A DNA stretch of 64,000 bases from Lachnospiraceae bacterium (GCA_024684215.1 JAIKXH010000040.1:24306-88305); one strand, 5' to 3'; positions 17,401 through 25,517 are shown, counted from the first letter of the stretch. Numbers and translations: made by a program. Notes: generated by a model not told the origin, from the letters alone.

Positions 17401-18809
17401 GACTCAAGGGTTTCAACTGTATTGTCATCCTTAATATGAAGGATCGTTACATCATCGCCGGTGCTGAAGTTTTCTTTATTTAAGGTGATCTTTACATCAA
17501 CGGGTCCTTCAGGCTCATATTCCTTATCTCCTAAATAGAATCCGATGTTGATGATCGCTTCTACTTCTGCATCATCTCCGGCAGTCTGCTTTGTAAGTTC
17601 AAGGTCATTGTTGTAAGCTTCGTTATCAGGCTGAACAATGTAAGCTCTAAGCTCTGCCTTTGAAGGTATCTTTGCGCTTGCCCCATAAGTTGCGGTGATG
17701 GTGTAGTCGCCGGCAACCGCAGTCTTGGTTACAGTCTTTTCTTCGTAGCAGAAGCACTCTTCGCCATGTACATGCTGTGAGAGCTGGAGCTGACCGCAAA
17801 TAAGATTTCCGTTCTCATCATAGCAATCGGCAGTATGAACATGGAGTGCGGGGATTGTGCATACAAGTTCTTTTACAATCCTGTAGCATTCAGCTGTGTG
17901 CACATGAGTAGTGTACTTAGGTCCGATTGATATATCAGCACCCGCACCGCCGACATCGACGGTTTCGGTTACAACTTCCGGTTCGGTATTTTCTGCAGGA
18001 GCCTCTCCGTTTGAAGCTTCTTCCCGGGTGCCATTATCTACAACATTCTCAGTTTCAGTCTCAGTGCTTGCCTCTCCTTCCTGGTTGGTGCCGAGGGTTT
18101 CATCTGTGGGCTGTTCTGTGACATTTTCCTGAGTTTCGGTTTCTGCGTTTTCGGTTCCTTCTACACTTTCAGTAGTTCCTTCTGTGTTCTCAGTAGTTCC
18201 TTCTGCGTTCTCGGTGCTTTCGGTTCCTTCTGCGTTCTCGGTGCTTTCGGTTCCTTCTGCATTCTCAGCGCTTTCGGTTCCTTCTGCATTCTCAGCGCTT
18301 TCGGTTCCTTCTTCAACAGTTCCGAGGACTTCGATGCTTCCGGTATCCGGAACAGCGTTTATATCAAAAAGAGGATTGCCGTTTTCATCAAATACGGGAT
18401 TTCCGTTTTCGTCAACGACCTGCCCTTCCTCGATTCCGCATATAAGTTCCATTCTCTCAATGTAGCAGCTGTCATCATGTACATGAGGAATGATTTCGGG
18501 AAGCGTACAAACCAAATCTCCGTTTTCATCATAGCAGGTCTCGGGATCATGCACATGAGCTACATAATCCGCATATCCGCAGATGAGATTTCCTTCAGCA
18601 TCATAGCAGTCAGCTGTATGGGTATGAACTTCCACGTTGCAGTTAAGAGTTTTTTCAAGGCTTGAAAAAGCTCTACCGGGTCTGGTGAGTCCGAACACTA
18701 CACCGGCACAGGTAAATACTGCTGCAATCGAAACCGCAAGTACATATATGTTATGCTTTTTTCTTTTGCGAAGTATCCTGGCAGCCTGCTCATAAATCTG
18801 AAATTTCAT
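14490..18809 (-). CDS. Large LPETG-anchored adhesin / pilus tip protein
   Basis: 1439 aa. A basic N-terminus and membrane-spanning signal segment (residues 21-41) come first. Then six HxH-x3/4-C...C units occur in two blocks (residues 62-124 and 302-354), separated by a Glu/Thr-rich stalk with a 9-residue repeat. A choice-of-anchor-A-like domain follows (about 490-800; note HGVIIAPDSTFIAKGNLQGQ), then several Cna-B/SpaA-type repeats. The sorting signal is LPETG at residues 1405-1409 with a hydrophobic helix and the tail YRKKL. It is encoded first among the pilins and is the largest, as expected for a tip adhesin. The ATG has AAGGAGG 10 bases upstream. The ligand is unknown. Confidence 0.88.
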   Translation of the reverse strand: MKFQIYEQAARILRKRKKHNIYVLAVSIAAVFTCAGVVFGLTRPGRAFSSLEKTLNCNVEVHTHTADCYDAEGNLICGYADYVAHVHDPETCYDENGDLVCTLPEIIPHVHDDSCYIERMELICGIEEGQVVDENGNPVFDENGNPLFDINAVPDTGSIEVLGTVEEGTESAENAEGTESAENAEGTESTENAEGTESTENAEGTTENTEGTTESVEGTENAETETQENVTEQPTDETLGTNQEGEASTETETENVVDNGTREEASNGEAPAENTEPEVVTETVDVGGAGADISIGPKYTTHVHTAECYRIVKELVCTIPALHVHTADCYDENGNLICGQLQLSQHVHGEECFCYEEKTVTKTAVAGDYTITATYGASAKIPSKAELRAYIVQPDNEAYNNDLELTKQTAGDDAEVEAIINIGFYLGDKEYEPEGPVDVKITLNKENFSTGDDVTILHIKDDNTVETLESTVDESNATTISTDSFSDFIILKGEKKFEVNRKYGKYWLGLIDGSNSFSSDTFSRLRTYKGESYSNFLGEAAYFHIVAFNNYYGTGTDVCGNLCVKNLMKMSESGTKNWPYEATYIQNIDANAVLSPRPGRNTEGSVVVFGPDVELDTYDNGNQIKVNGVAIESPSSIYIEDGVHRFVDLESMRLKIQKISNDLALTKDGGATITYGGNDWKNVIKLEEANGAGYITLDAIEFMEKIAGNPLKLDGFSDSGNGTLVINIDCKNVPDKGTITLPQESVMCVDGSMADTGEAFDHKHGKVIWNFINADGKTIVAPGRMHGVIIAPDSTFIAKGNLQGQIIAYNVYTEGETHRSFFIGTTLPVATELAFQKTVAGLTPDPNQKFTFSLSEYKGKKWVEIQTAQNSGKDIVFEDLVYENESDLGTHWYKVTEVDKSGDTDTNKYIYDTKLFVLKTEVTFNVSSSKYEATSETFEIKSDADITYDANKNIVGVSSSAVSITDDSQKAFDNTPKYTKISVTKKWEDYQGVELIDDLPDSLTVYLYRSKNSGEGDVADVTGLTPIETVALNKDNNWTYTWDELLTKDEADGKKFVYFVTEAGTPGYEAASRSHDSWFIQGTQEFVNKKNFENTYIEIEKKFYGFNEKGEKVEIDNPDPTNAMDGYIKVRLEQIATDASGNSADPVRYTDPVKVGGNEKTFANGEFKITAADGWKIRIDELPKAKVDANGNVITYTYQVTELECSLKYAVDGDAVTLGTVAKDESDNEYRLFTLKNILKPTELEIDKNWFTYTGSVDSLQTSTSTDVTIKLNIVRTSASGTDTPIGSMILGIDGCRNLTRENGEAFEATQVVDPSTSYKYWAVKLKNLPAYYVATGADGKTYLEKYKYSVTEDTIAGYELVDADMTDENGTVILGKSTTTSELTNEGVFTTIILKNRSTSTFALPETGGRGRNFTALYVVGALMLIGSAALLIYRKKL
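18204..18311 (-). repeat. 27-bp coding repeat in the adhesin stalk (4 copies plus decayed copies)
   Basis: Four 27-bp units encode EGTESAENA or EGTESTENA (residues 167-202), followed to about 18141 by shorter degenerate EGT units. The stretch is strongly acidic and separates the two His/Cys blocks. Near-identical DNA copies suggest recent slippage. Confidence 0.85.
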
Positions 18810-18863
18810 ATTGCTGCTTCCTCCTTAAAGAAGACTTAAAACCGATTTAACAAAAGTTACGAT

Positions 18864-19439
18864 TTATTTGATAAAACCGAAAGAACCAAAAGGCCACAAT
18901 CTAAAGAAAACTCTTCCGGCTATTAGTGACTTGTCAACACATCCTACAGATGAAACTCTGCTGTCTATACTCATATATCTGTTGTCTCCGAGTACGAAAT
19001 ACTGTTCCTCGGGGACCGTATACGGATATTCTATGTCGCATGTTCCGGCGTTTTTCTCTGTGAGATAACTTTCCGGAAGCATTTCTCCGTTGCGATATAC
19101 AACTCCGTCTTCATCAATGCTGATTACGTCTCCGCCGACGCCCACAACTCTTTTAACCATCAGGTTGTTGTTGTAGTAGAAAGCTATGATATCTCCGGGC
19201 TCGTAATTTTTTACATTTATTGCAACCGCCACGTCTCCGTTCTTTAGGCTTGGATTCATGGAGGCTCCGGTAATCTGCAGTACCGGCAAAAAAAGTACAA
19301 CGATCAAAATTGCCGCTGCAGCCACCACAAGGAGTGTAAAAAGTGTACTGCGAAGAGCCCGCCCGTAATTCTTTTTTCTCTTTTCCCTCTTAAGCTCGGC
19401 TTCGAGCTGTTCGATGGATGGTAAGGAATCTACCGCCAT
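18864..19439 (-). CDS. lepB: Signal peptidase I (bacterial Ser-Lys type)
   Basis: 191 aa. A single N-terminal membrane helix is followed by the catalytic serine in GASMNPSLKNGD, the catalytic lysine in LMVKRVVGVGGD, and the conserved late boxes GDNRYMSIDSR and GRVFFRLWPF. This is the standard bacterial type, in contrast to SipW at the other end of the locus. Its ATG overlaps the stop of the upstream gene (TAATG). A dedicated role in processing the adhesin and pilin precursors is likely from position. Confidence 0.93.
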   Translation of the reverse strand: MAVDSLPSIEQLEAELKREKRKKNYGRALRSTLFTLLVVAAAAILIVVLFLPVLQITGASMNPSLKNGDVAVAINVKNYEPGDIIAFYYNNNLMVKRVVGVGGDVISIDEDGVVYRNGEMLPESYLTEKNAGTCDIEYPYTVPEEQYFVLGDNRYMSIDSRVSSVGCVDKSLIAGRVFFRLWPFGSFGFIK

Positions 19440-19882
19440 TACTGTTTATCTCCCTCGGCAATCTTTTTGGCATTCGCCAAATACATATCTGCTGCTTTCT
19501 GAGCTGCGGCGAATACATCATTAAGTGCAAGAGCGGCTTCGGCAATGGAACCCAGTTCCCTGCTTCCATCCACTATTCCGGCACCGTCTACAGCAAATCC
19601 GTTTGCCTTGAGCATCGCTATCTGGTCTTTAAGTTCTGCAATCTCGCGATCCTTTTCGTTAAGCTTTTCATCCTTGCCGGCAAGCTTTTCCTTTAAGTGT
19701 TCGATTGTTTCTTCTCTGTCAGCTATGCGGTCTCTGAGTCTCTCGTTGGAATCGAACTGCCTTTGCTCATTGTATTTCGCTTCCTTAAGCTGTTCCTCGA
19801 CGCTTGCCGCTTCACGCCCCTGTGCTATAAGTAGCTGTAACAAATCCTGTCTGGATAATTTTTTTAATTCTCTGTCTGTCAT
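19439..19882 (-). CDS. Small coiled-coil protein at the head of the fibre locus
   Basis: 147 aa from the ATG at 19882 (MTDRELKKLSRQDLLQLL), which has GGAGG 4 bases upstream. A GTG 45 bases further upstream also opens the frame but would leave almost no leader after the predicted promoter. Residues about 25-95 form a charged heptad-rich coiled coil (RDRIADREETIEHLKEKL); the tail is Ala-rich and helical. I recognise the N-terminal pattern as common in Lachnospiraceae, but no function is known to me. It may scaffold the secretion or assembly proteins encoded with it; that is inference. Confidence 0.75.
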   Translation of the reverse strand: MTDRELKKLSRQDLLQLLIAQGREAASVEEQLKEAKYNEQRQFDSNERLRDRIADREETIEHLKEKLAGKDEKLNEKDREIAELKDQIAMLKANGFAVDGAGIVDGSRELGSIAEAALALNDVFAAAQKAADMYLANAKKIAEGDKQ

Positions 19883-19938
19883 ATTTCCTCCACGGAGTAA
19901 TCCGAGGTAATCATTATTATTTTCCACCGTACTCCCAC

Positions 19939-19967
19939 ATTTTAGCTTAGCTTTAGGAAACTATCCA
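19939..19967 (-). promoter_or_regulatory. Candidate promoter of the fibre locus
   Basis: On the minus strand: TGGATA (19962-19967), 17-bp spacer, TAAAAT (19939-19944), giving a start near 19932. The -35 box matches consensus at 4 of 6 positions. Confidence 0.4.
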
Positions 19968-20041
19968 TACTAAAAAGCCGTCATTCAGCCCAAAATTCTG
20001 CCTTTCGTCACAAATTTTATGTTATGAATGAATCCTAAGCC

Positions 20042-20070
20042 TTGAATCGCTCTTTTTTTAATGATATATT
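20042..20070 (+). promoter_or_regulatory. Promoter of the 20093-20800 gene
   Basis: TTGAAT (20042-20047), 17-bp spacer and TATATT (20065-20070) precede a GAGGA ribosome site and the ATG at 20093. Confidence 0.6.
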
Positions 20071-20092
20071 CAAATTAAAGTGAGGAAGAATA

Positions 20093-20800
20093 ATGATAAA
20101 TCCGATAAACAATAATCTTCCAAATGAATATCAAAACGCCAGAAACAGGGTAAATCCAACCGATTCGGGCGAGCAGTTTTCTCTTAAGAGTGCTCTTGAA
20201 AAAGATGCTGCGGGTGAGGGTGTAATATATGAGCCTTCGGGAGAAAAAAGCGGGGATAAAAAGACCTCTTCGGCAGATAAAAAGAGTAATTCCTTTGCTG
20301 ATTCTTTAGGAAACGCTGTGGAAAATAAAGCTAAAGAGGAACCCTCCGAGGACCAGATCACAAGCACCGCAAATATGATTTGGGAAAACATAAAAGATTT
20401 TTTTGTAAGCCTCTGGAAAAATGTCAGAAAAATATTCGGAAACCTTTGGGACAGCAAGCCTATAGCCGACGGCTTAGAGAAAATGTCCCCGGATAATGCC
20501 AAAGAAAAAACCGGTGACTTTGACAAAAACATTTCTCCTTCCGGTACCGAAGCAGTAGCAGATTCTACGCTTTCATCCATCGAATCCCTGGAAACTGCCA
20601 GAGATGAAAGCATCAAAAAAGCATTAAAAGAAGGCGATAAGGAGCGTTTTAAATCTCTCATTTCGGAAGAGGGTAAAAAATATCCCGCAAGAAATACAGA
20701 TATGCTTACCACCTATAATTCCAGAGGCCGTATCAACGAGATCTCGGCTTCCGACCAAAACAAAATACTCCGCGGAGACCGCGGAGCACGCAAATTGTAG
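20093..20800 (+). CDS. Hypothetical acidic, Ser/Lys-rich soluble protein
   Basis: 235 aa, no signal peptide and no certain membrane helix; family not recognised. The first 100 residues are low-complexity and charged. A central amphipathic, aromatic-rich stretch (WENIKDFFVSLWKNVRKIF, about residues 100-120) could associate with a membrane surface or a partner. The rest is helical and charged, ending KILRGDRGARKL. It has its own promoter and a GAGGA ribosome site 6-7 bases before the ATG. It lies between two minus-strand transcription units, so it is expressed alone. Confidence 0.75.
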   Translation: MINPINNNLPNEYQNARNRVNPTDSGEQFSLKSALEKDAAGEGVIYEPSGEKSGDKKTSSADKKSNSFADSLGNAVENKAKEEPSEDQITSTANMIWENIKDFFVSLWKNVRKIFGNLWDSKPIADGLEKMSPDNAKEKTGDFDKNISPSGTEAVADSTLSSIESLETARDESIKKALKEGDKERFKSLISEEGKKYPARNTDMLTTYNSRGRINEISASDQNKILRGDRGARKL

Positions 20801-20864
20801 ATAACCTATAAATATCTAATTTCAGACAGGTATCTTAAATATCAGATAAGTATTTTCAGAGCTT

Positions 20865-21824
20865 TTAGAGAGTATCAATGAATTCCTTGACGGTTTCATC
20901 GTACTTTTTAGGAGCTCTTATTTTTAAGTGTGAATGCATTCCCTCCTCAAACCACACCAGTTTTTTGTGGTTTGAGGGGCATGAAGCAAACATTTTCTCG
21001 GCTTTTGCGGGAAGTGAAAATACATCTTCTCTTCCGTGAATCATGAGAAAAGGTATATCAAGCTTTTTGATATCTTTCTTGGGGCCTTCTGTCATGACAT
21101 TTTTGCCGGTAAGCTTATATACCATAAAAACTACTTCGTAGCATACGGGAAATACGGGCTTTCCAAGCTCTATAAAATGTGTCCTCAAGGTCTCGTAAAA
21201 GCTCTCATACATTCCGTCAGCAATAAGTGCCTCAACATATGGCAAATCGCCGTGGGTCACCGCGCGAAGTCCGGTGGCGCTTCCGATGCAGATACCGTGA
21301 ATAAGTACCTTTTTGTTTAAAAGTTCATCATGAAGATACTTTATCCACTCTGTGACATCGCCGTACTCTTTCATACCGGCGCTGCTGTACTCTCCTTCAG
21401 ACCATCCGGTGCTTCTGTTGTCGATAACAAGCACATTGTAGCCAAACTCTTTATAGGGCATGGCAAAATAATAAGAATAGGTGCAGGGCTCCGCTCTGCC
21501 GGCTAAAAATATGGCTGCTTTTTCGAATCCGAAATCAAAATACTGTCCGCAAAGCTTAAGTCCGTCATTGATGATGGATACTTCTCTCATTGCGCCTTTG
21601 TTTTCCTCGGCCCAGGCCATTCCCTGCCTGTGCATTTCCATATTTTCCTCATTGTCCGGGAAAGAGCACTCTCCTCTGGTCCATCCGGCTTTTGCATTTT
21701 CCGGGCGGGTAAACTGTGTCCTAAATACCATCTTGGCTATTGGCATTGTTTTTACAATCATCACTACGATTCCGGGAACAAGCACAGCCAAAACGACAAT
21801 AATAGCAATTAAAAATCCGGGCAT
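20865..21824 (-). CDS. Membrane-anchored alpha/beta hydrolase with Cys at the nucleophile elbow
   Basis: 319 aa. I use the ATG at 21824, which has AGAGGA 7 bases upstream, rather than the ATG at 21851, which abuts the previous stop with no ribosome site. An N-terminal hydrophobic helix (residues 3-24) precedes an alpha/beta hydrolase fold. The nucleophile elbow reads GICIGS (residues 177-182), with Cys179 where most family members have Ser. A candidate acid is Asp in IHGREDVF and the base His in EGMHSHL. Cys is also used by dienelactone-hydrolase-type enzymes. It follows fakA and may act on a lipid or acyl ester; the substrate is unknown. Confidence 0.85.
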   Translation of the reverse strand: MPGFLIAIIVVLAVLVPGIVVMIVKTMPIAKMVFRTQFTRPENAKAGWTRGECSFPDNEENMEMHRQGMAWAEENKGAMREVSIINDGLKLCGQYFDFGFEKAAIFLAGRAEPCTYSYYFAMPYKEFGYNVLVIDNRSTGWSEGEYSSAGMKEYGDVTEWIKYLHDELLNKKVLIHGICIGSATGLRAVTHGDLPYVEALIADGMYESFYETLRTHFIELGKPVFPVCYEVVFMVYKLTGKNVMTEGPKKDIKKLDIPFLMIHGREDVFSLPAKAEKMFASCPSNHKKLVWFEEGMHSHLKIRAPKKYDETVKEFIDTL

Positions 21825-21851
21825 AACATATCCTCTTTTATCCGGGGGCAT

Positions 21852-23555
21852 TTAGCCCGTAATACCTATAACAAAATCATACACATCCTGGCCGCCGTCA
21901 ATGATTCCAACATCCAGCCAATCATATGTATCCTCGATATATTCCTGAAGTTCCTCGCATTCCTCGTCCGTAACCATCTGTCCCTTAAATATAAGGAGCA
22001 CATATTTATCGTCAATTCCCTCGGTACTTGCGAGAACCTTTTTTACAGCCTCAAGCCTCGAAGGGTCCGAAGCTACTATCTTTTTTCCGTAAAGTGCGAG
22101 ATAATCGCCTTCGCGGCACTCCGCGCCATCAACCTTCGCATCTCTGATAGCCTTTGATATCCAGATGGTATCAACGCCTTCCATGCCCTGCTTCATCTGA
22201 GCATATACCTGGTCCGCATCAAATCTGTCAACAATGGCCATAGACATGGCAAAATAACCTTCTGCAATGGATTTTGTGGGAAGGATCATTATCCTGTCCT
22301 CTCCGTAAATCTTTGCAGCCTGCTTTGCCGCTGCCTCGATATTTGAGTTGTTGGGCATAACGATGATCTTTTCGGCATCAAGCTTTTCAAAAGCATTTAC
22401 AAACTCCTCAACAGAGGTGTTCATAGTCTGGCCGCCGTTTAAAACTATCTCACATCCAAAATCCTTGAACGCTTTTATAACTCCGTCACCGTTGGCAACA
22501 GCGATATAAGCGATACCGTGGTGAGTCTCTCTTACCTGCTTTTCATGCTTTTCCTTCATAACCTTAGCAAGCTCGTCCGCATCGATTGCGTCCTTTTCGG
22601 AATCATCCTTTGCATTCGCGGAATTGTTCAATACCTGGTTATCCATATTCTCAATCTTTACATTATAGAATACGCCAAGCTCCTGCATATGGTTTAAAAC
22701 CTTTAAGGGCTCAAGTGTATGGACATGAAGCTTAAGGATTCTTCCGCTCTGGACACATACCACAGACTGTCCCATGGATGTCAGGTAGGAAACTATCTCG
22801 TCCCTTATGTTTTTGTCATCATTTAATGTGACAATGCACTCGGTGCAAAATCCGAAAGCTTCCTCATTTGCATCATCGTGCCATTTCGCGCTAAATCCGG
22901 GCAGTGTGATATTTTCCTCATCGTCCGGCGAGGCAATGCCTTCTATGGCAGCTTCGGTAAAGCCCTCAAAAAACTTTACAAAGCCGTATCCGCCGCTGTC
23001 TACCACGCCCGCGCTCTTTAATATCGGCAAAAGGTCCGGTGTTTTATCAAGAGCTTCTTTTATGTTCTCGATATAAATCTTGAAAAAGTCCCAAACATTG
23101 ACATTTTCAAGGCCGTTGCCGGAGAATCCTTCCGCGCCCTCTCTCACAACCGTCAGAATGGTTCCTTCGGTAGGAACCACCACACTTGAATATGCCACCT
23201 TTGAGCCGTTTTCCAATGCCTCAAGCATCTCTGCGCAAGTGGCCGACTCTTTTTCTTTAAGTTTTTCTGCGATTCCGGAAAAAATCTGTGAAAAAATAAC
23301 ACCTGAGTTTCCCCTCGCGCCAAAGAGCATTCCGGTAGCCAGAGAAGACATATATTCACCGAGGTGATTAGTCTTTTTGGCCGCATTAAGTCCGCCACGC
23401 AGTGTAGTCAGCATATTCGATCCCGTATCTCCGTCAGGCACGGGGAAAACATTGAGCTGATTTATAAGCGCTTCATTTTTTTCAAGCCTGGCAGCCCCTG
23501 ATTTAACACAGGCTGCCATAAGCTTTCCGTCTATAACTGATTCTTTGGAATACAT
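21852..23555 (-). CDS. fakA: Fatty acid kinase ATP-binding subunit, DAK2/YloV family
   Basis: 567 aa. In FakA proteins an N-terminal DhaL-like (DAK2) domain binds ATP and Mg and phosphorylates a fatty acid held by FakB. Here the N-terminal domain shows the conserved NVFPVPDGDTGSNM and RGNSGVIFSQIFSG segments. The central region has the FCTECIV motif and the C-terminal half matches the YloV-type DegV-like domain. The length fits full FakA. It lies 14 bp downstream of a DegV/FakB gene on the same strand, making this a complete local FakAB pair. The product acyl phosphate feeds phospholipid synthesis through PlsY-type acyltransferases. Confidence 0.9.
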   Translation of the reverse strand: MYSKESVIDGKLMAACVKSGAARLEKNEALINQLNVFPVPDGDTGSNMLTTLRGGLNAAKKTNHLGEYMSSLATGMLFGARGNSGVIFSQIFSGIAEKLKEKESATCAEMLEALENGSKVAYSSVVVPTEGTILTVVREGAEGFSGNGLENVNVWDFFKIYIENIKEALDKTPDLLPILKSAGVVDSGGYGFVKFFEGFTEAAIEGIASPDDEENITLPGFSAKWHDDANEEAFGFCTECIVTLNDDKNIRDEIVSYLTSMGQSVVCVQSGRILKLHVHTLEPLKVLNHMQELGVFYNVKIENMDNQVLNNSANAKDDSEKDAIDADELAKVMKEKHEKQVRETHHGIAYIAVANGDGVIKAFKDFGCEIVLNGGQTMNTSVEEFVNAFEKLDAEKIIVMPNNSNIEAAAKQAAKIYGEDRIMILPTKSIAEGYFAMSMAIVDRFDADQVYAQMKQGMEGVDTIWISKAIRDAKVDGAECREGDYLALYGKKIVASDPSRLEAVKKVLASTEGIDDKYVLLIFKGQMVTDEECEELQEYIEDTYDWLDVGIIDGGQDVYDFVIGITG

Positions 23556-23569
23556 TTCCCCAATTTCCC

Positions 23570-24502
23570 TTATTTCTTCTCAAGAATTTTAGTCATAAGA
23601 GCTTCCTCTGCCTTCATATCATCGCTGATAGGCTTTCCGTAGTAGAAAGCAGCACAAAGGCCGGGGCCGATGTTTACTCCGCAGCTGGGGAATACGAATG
23701 ATTTGATGACTTCCTTGGGTGCAAATTTCTCTTTGATAAGTTCTACAAGCTTGTCGGCATCTTTCTCTCTGTCGGAGGTTCCTACAAAGATAGTCTGCTC
23801 AGCGGGATTTTCGATGGTAGCTTCCATATATTCAAGGATAGCTGCAAAACCTGCTTTTGCTCCCTTTGCCTTACCGATAACGGTGGTAAGACCGTTTGAA
23901 GAGATATCTCCGAGGGGCTTGATTCCTACAAGAGTACCAAAGAATGCCTTGCTGTTGGACATACGTCCCTTTTTAGCAACAAATGAAAGGTCGTCGAGCC
24001 ATCCCATCTGGTGGTAGCAATTCTTATTTTTCTCGATCCAGTCGAAGGTTTCCTCAATGGTCTTTCCTTCAGCTCTCATCTGTGAAGCCTTTACGCAGAT
24101 CATACCCTGAAGTACGCTGTAGCGAAGTGAGTCTACACAGAAAATCTTTGCTCCGGGATTCTCCTTCATAACCTGATCTCTTGCTTCACATGCAAATCCG
24201 TAGGTTCCTGAAAGTCCGGTTGAGATACAGATAACAAGGACATCCTTGCCTGCCTTTACATACTCGGTCATTCTCTCTGCATACTCTGCAACATTTGCGG
24301 GAGCGGTAGCATATGCTGCACCCTTTTTAACATCCGCATAGAATGAATCATGCTGATAATCCTCAGTCCACTCAAGGCAAAGAGGAACGCTCCTTCCGTC
24401 GGGCATCTGGAGATGTCCCTTTATATAATCGATATCAAATCTTTCTCTGATATCCTGTGTAAGATCGCTGCTTGCGTCTGTAAGAATTACGAAATTTCCC
24501 AT
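23570..24502 (-). CDS. fakB: DegV family fatty-acid-binding protein (FakB)
   Basis: 310 aa. DegV proteins bind one fatty acid and present it to FakA. The N-terminus FVILTDASSDLT and the segment ICISTGLSGTYGFA are family hallmarks (the Ser/Thr pair that contacts the fatty acid carboxylate). The C-terminal domain carries the conserved GPGLCAAFYYGKP. It is the first gene of the fakB-fakA-hydrolase group; an 11-bp inverted repeat precedes its ribosome site. Fatty acid chain preference cannot be deduced. Confidence 0.9.
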   Translation of the reverse strand: MGNFVILTDASSDLTQDIRERFDIDYIKGHLQMPDGRSVPLCLEWTEDYQHDSFYADVKKGAAYATAPANVAEYAERMTEYVKAGKDVLVICISTGLSGTYGFACEARDQVMKENPGAKIFCVDSLRYSVLQGMICVKASQMRAEGKTIEETFDWIEKNKNCYHQMGWLDDLSFVAKKGRMSNSKAFFGTLVGIKPLGDISSNGLTTVIGKAKGAKAGFAAILEYMEATIENPAEQTIFVGTSDREKDADKLVELIKEKFAPKEVIKSFVFPSCGVNIGPGLCAAFYYGKPISDDMKAEEALMTKILEKK

Positions 24503-24523
24503 TATTGTTTCCTTCCTTTTTTG

Positions 24524-24555
24524 TTTATCCGTAAGGGTAAGATTTTACGGATAAA
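24524..24555. promoter_or_regulatory. Perfect 11-bp inverted repeat in the fakB leader
   Basis: TTTATCCGTAA (24524-24534) and TTACGGATAAA (24545-24555) flank a 10-bp spacer, 22 bp upstream of the fakB start. No T run follows on the minus strand, so it is more likely an operator or leader hairpin than a terminator. Confidence 0.5.
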
Positions 24556-24608
24556 TATTTTTGCATATACCTGTTTATACAAACAATGGTTTTAAATTTA
24601 TGGCGCTT

Positions 24609-25517
24609 CTAAATAAATCTCTCAAGAAACGCATCAAGCCTATCCTTAAGCTTGTCTCCTCCGTCAGCGAAGCTTCCGCCGTGTGAGGCTTTTTTTGAAA
24701 TAAATATATCCTTTGGAGAAGCACAAGCTCTGTAGTTCTCCTCGGTTTCCTTTATAGGCACCACATCATCCTTTTCTCCGTGAATAAAGAACATAGGGAT
24801 CTTTGTCCTTGAAACGGAAACCCTTGTATCACCGTCAAATATATCAAAGCCTTCCCTTTTGGCAAAAAATCTCATTCCGCGAACGATAGGAATCGCCAAA
24901 ACCGGAAATACTATACGCTGGAAAGCATTTTTTGACCTGGATACAACCTGTGTATGAATGATTGTCTTGGTATTAATAAATCCGCAATCTGCGATAATTG
25001 CCTTTACAATTCCGGGCTTAATATACTCAGAAGCCCTCATAACAACATTGCTTCCGAGAGATATTCCGTAAAGCACCATTTTTTTAATGCCAAGATGCTT
25101 TTCAAAATACTCAAGCCACAAAAGAAGGTCCTTGTGCTCGAGCGCACCGAAAGTAATGTATTTTCCTTCGCTGCCCTCATGTCCTCTTGAGATGATCAGT
25201 ATTAAATTGTATCCTCTGTCTAAAAAGTATCCTGCCGCAACAGCCGTATTGCTTAAATAATGAGTCCTGTAACCGTGATACAAAACAGCCGTTTTATCGC
25301 TTCCGTTGTCATACTTAAGAGCGGTAAGCCTGTCTCCGTTGCATCCCTTTATATGAAGCTTTTCAAAATCAAGCTCTCTGAGCCTGCCTATACTGCCGTA
25401 TATGATATCTTTCCACTCTTCATAATGGGTTCCGTTTAACTCTATAGTATCAAGGGGCGGATCGGTTTTGCGCCCGAATACTCTTTTAAACACGCTATGT
25501 GAAATTGCCAAACACAT
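24609..25517 (-). CDS. Alpha/beta hydrolase (Ser nucleophile)
   Basis: 302 aa. The nucleophile elbow is YGISLGSN, with Asp in IHGEKDDVVP and His in KASHGGSF, a complete triad in the usual order. The N-terminal 20 residues are basic, not a clear signal peptide. Closest in style to the YqkD/BAAT-like hydrolases common in Firmicutes. The gene starts 5 bp after the LRAT-like gene, so it is co-transcribed with the acyl-transfer genes and may release or transfer an acyl group. The substrate is unknown. Confidence 0.85.
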   Translation of the reverse strand: MCLAISHSVFKRVFGRKTDPPLDTIELNGTHYEEWKDIIYGSIGRLRELDFEKLHIKGCNGDRLTALKYDNGSDKTAVLYHGYRTHYLSNTAVAAGYFLDRGYNLILIISRGHEGSEGKYITFGALEHKDLLLWLEYFEKHLGIKKMVLYGISLGSNVVMRASEYIKPGIVKAIIADCGFINTKTIIHTQVVSRSKNAFQRIVFPVLAIPIVRGMRFFAKREGFDIFDGDTRVSVSRTKIPMFFIHGEKDDVVPIKETEENYRACASPKDIFISKKASHGGSFADGGDKLKDRLDAFLERFI

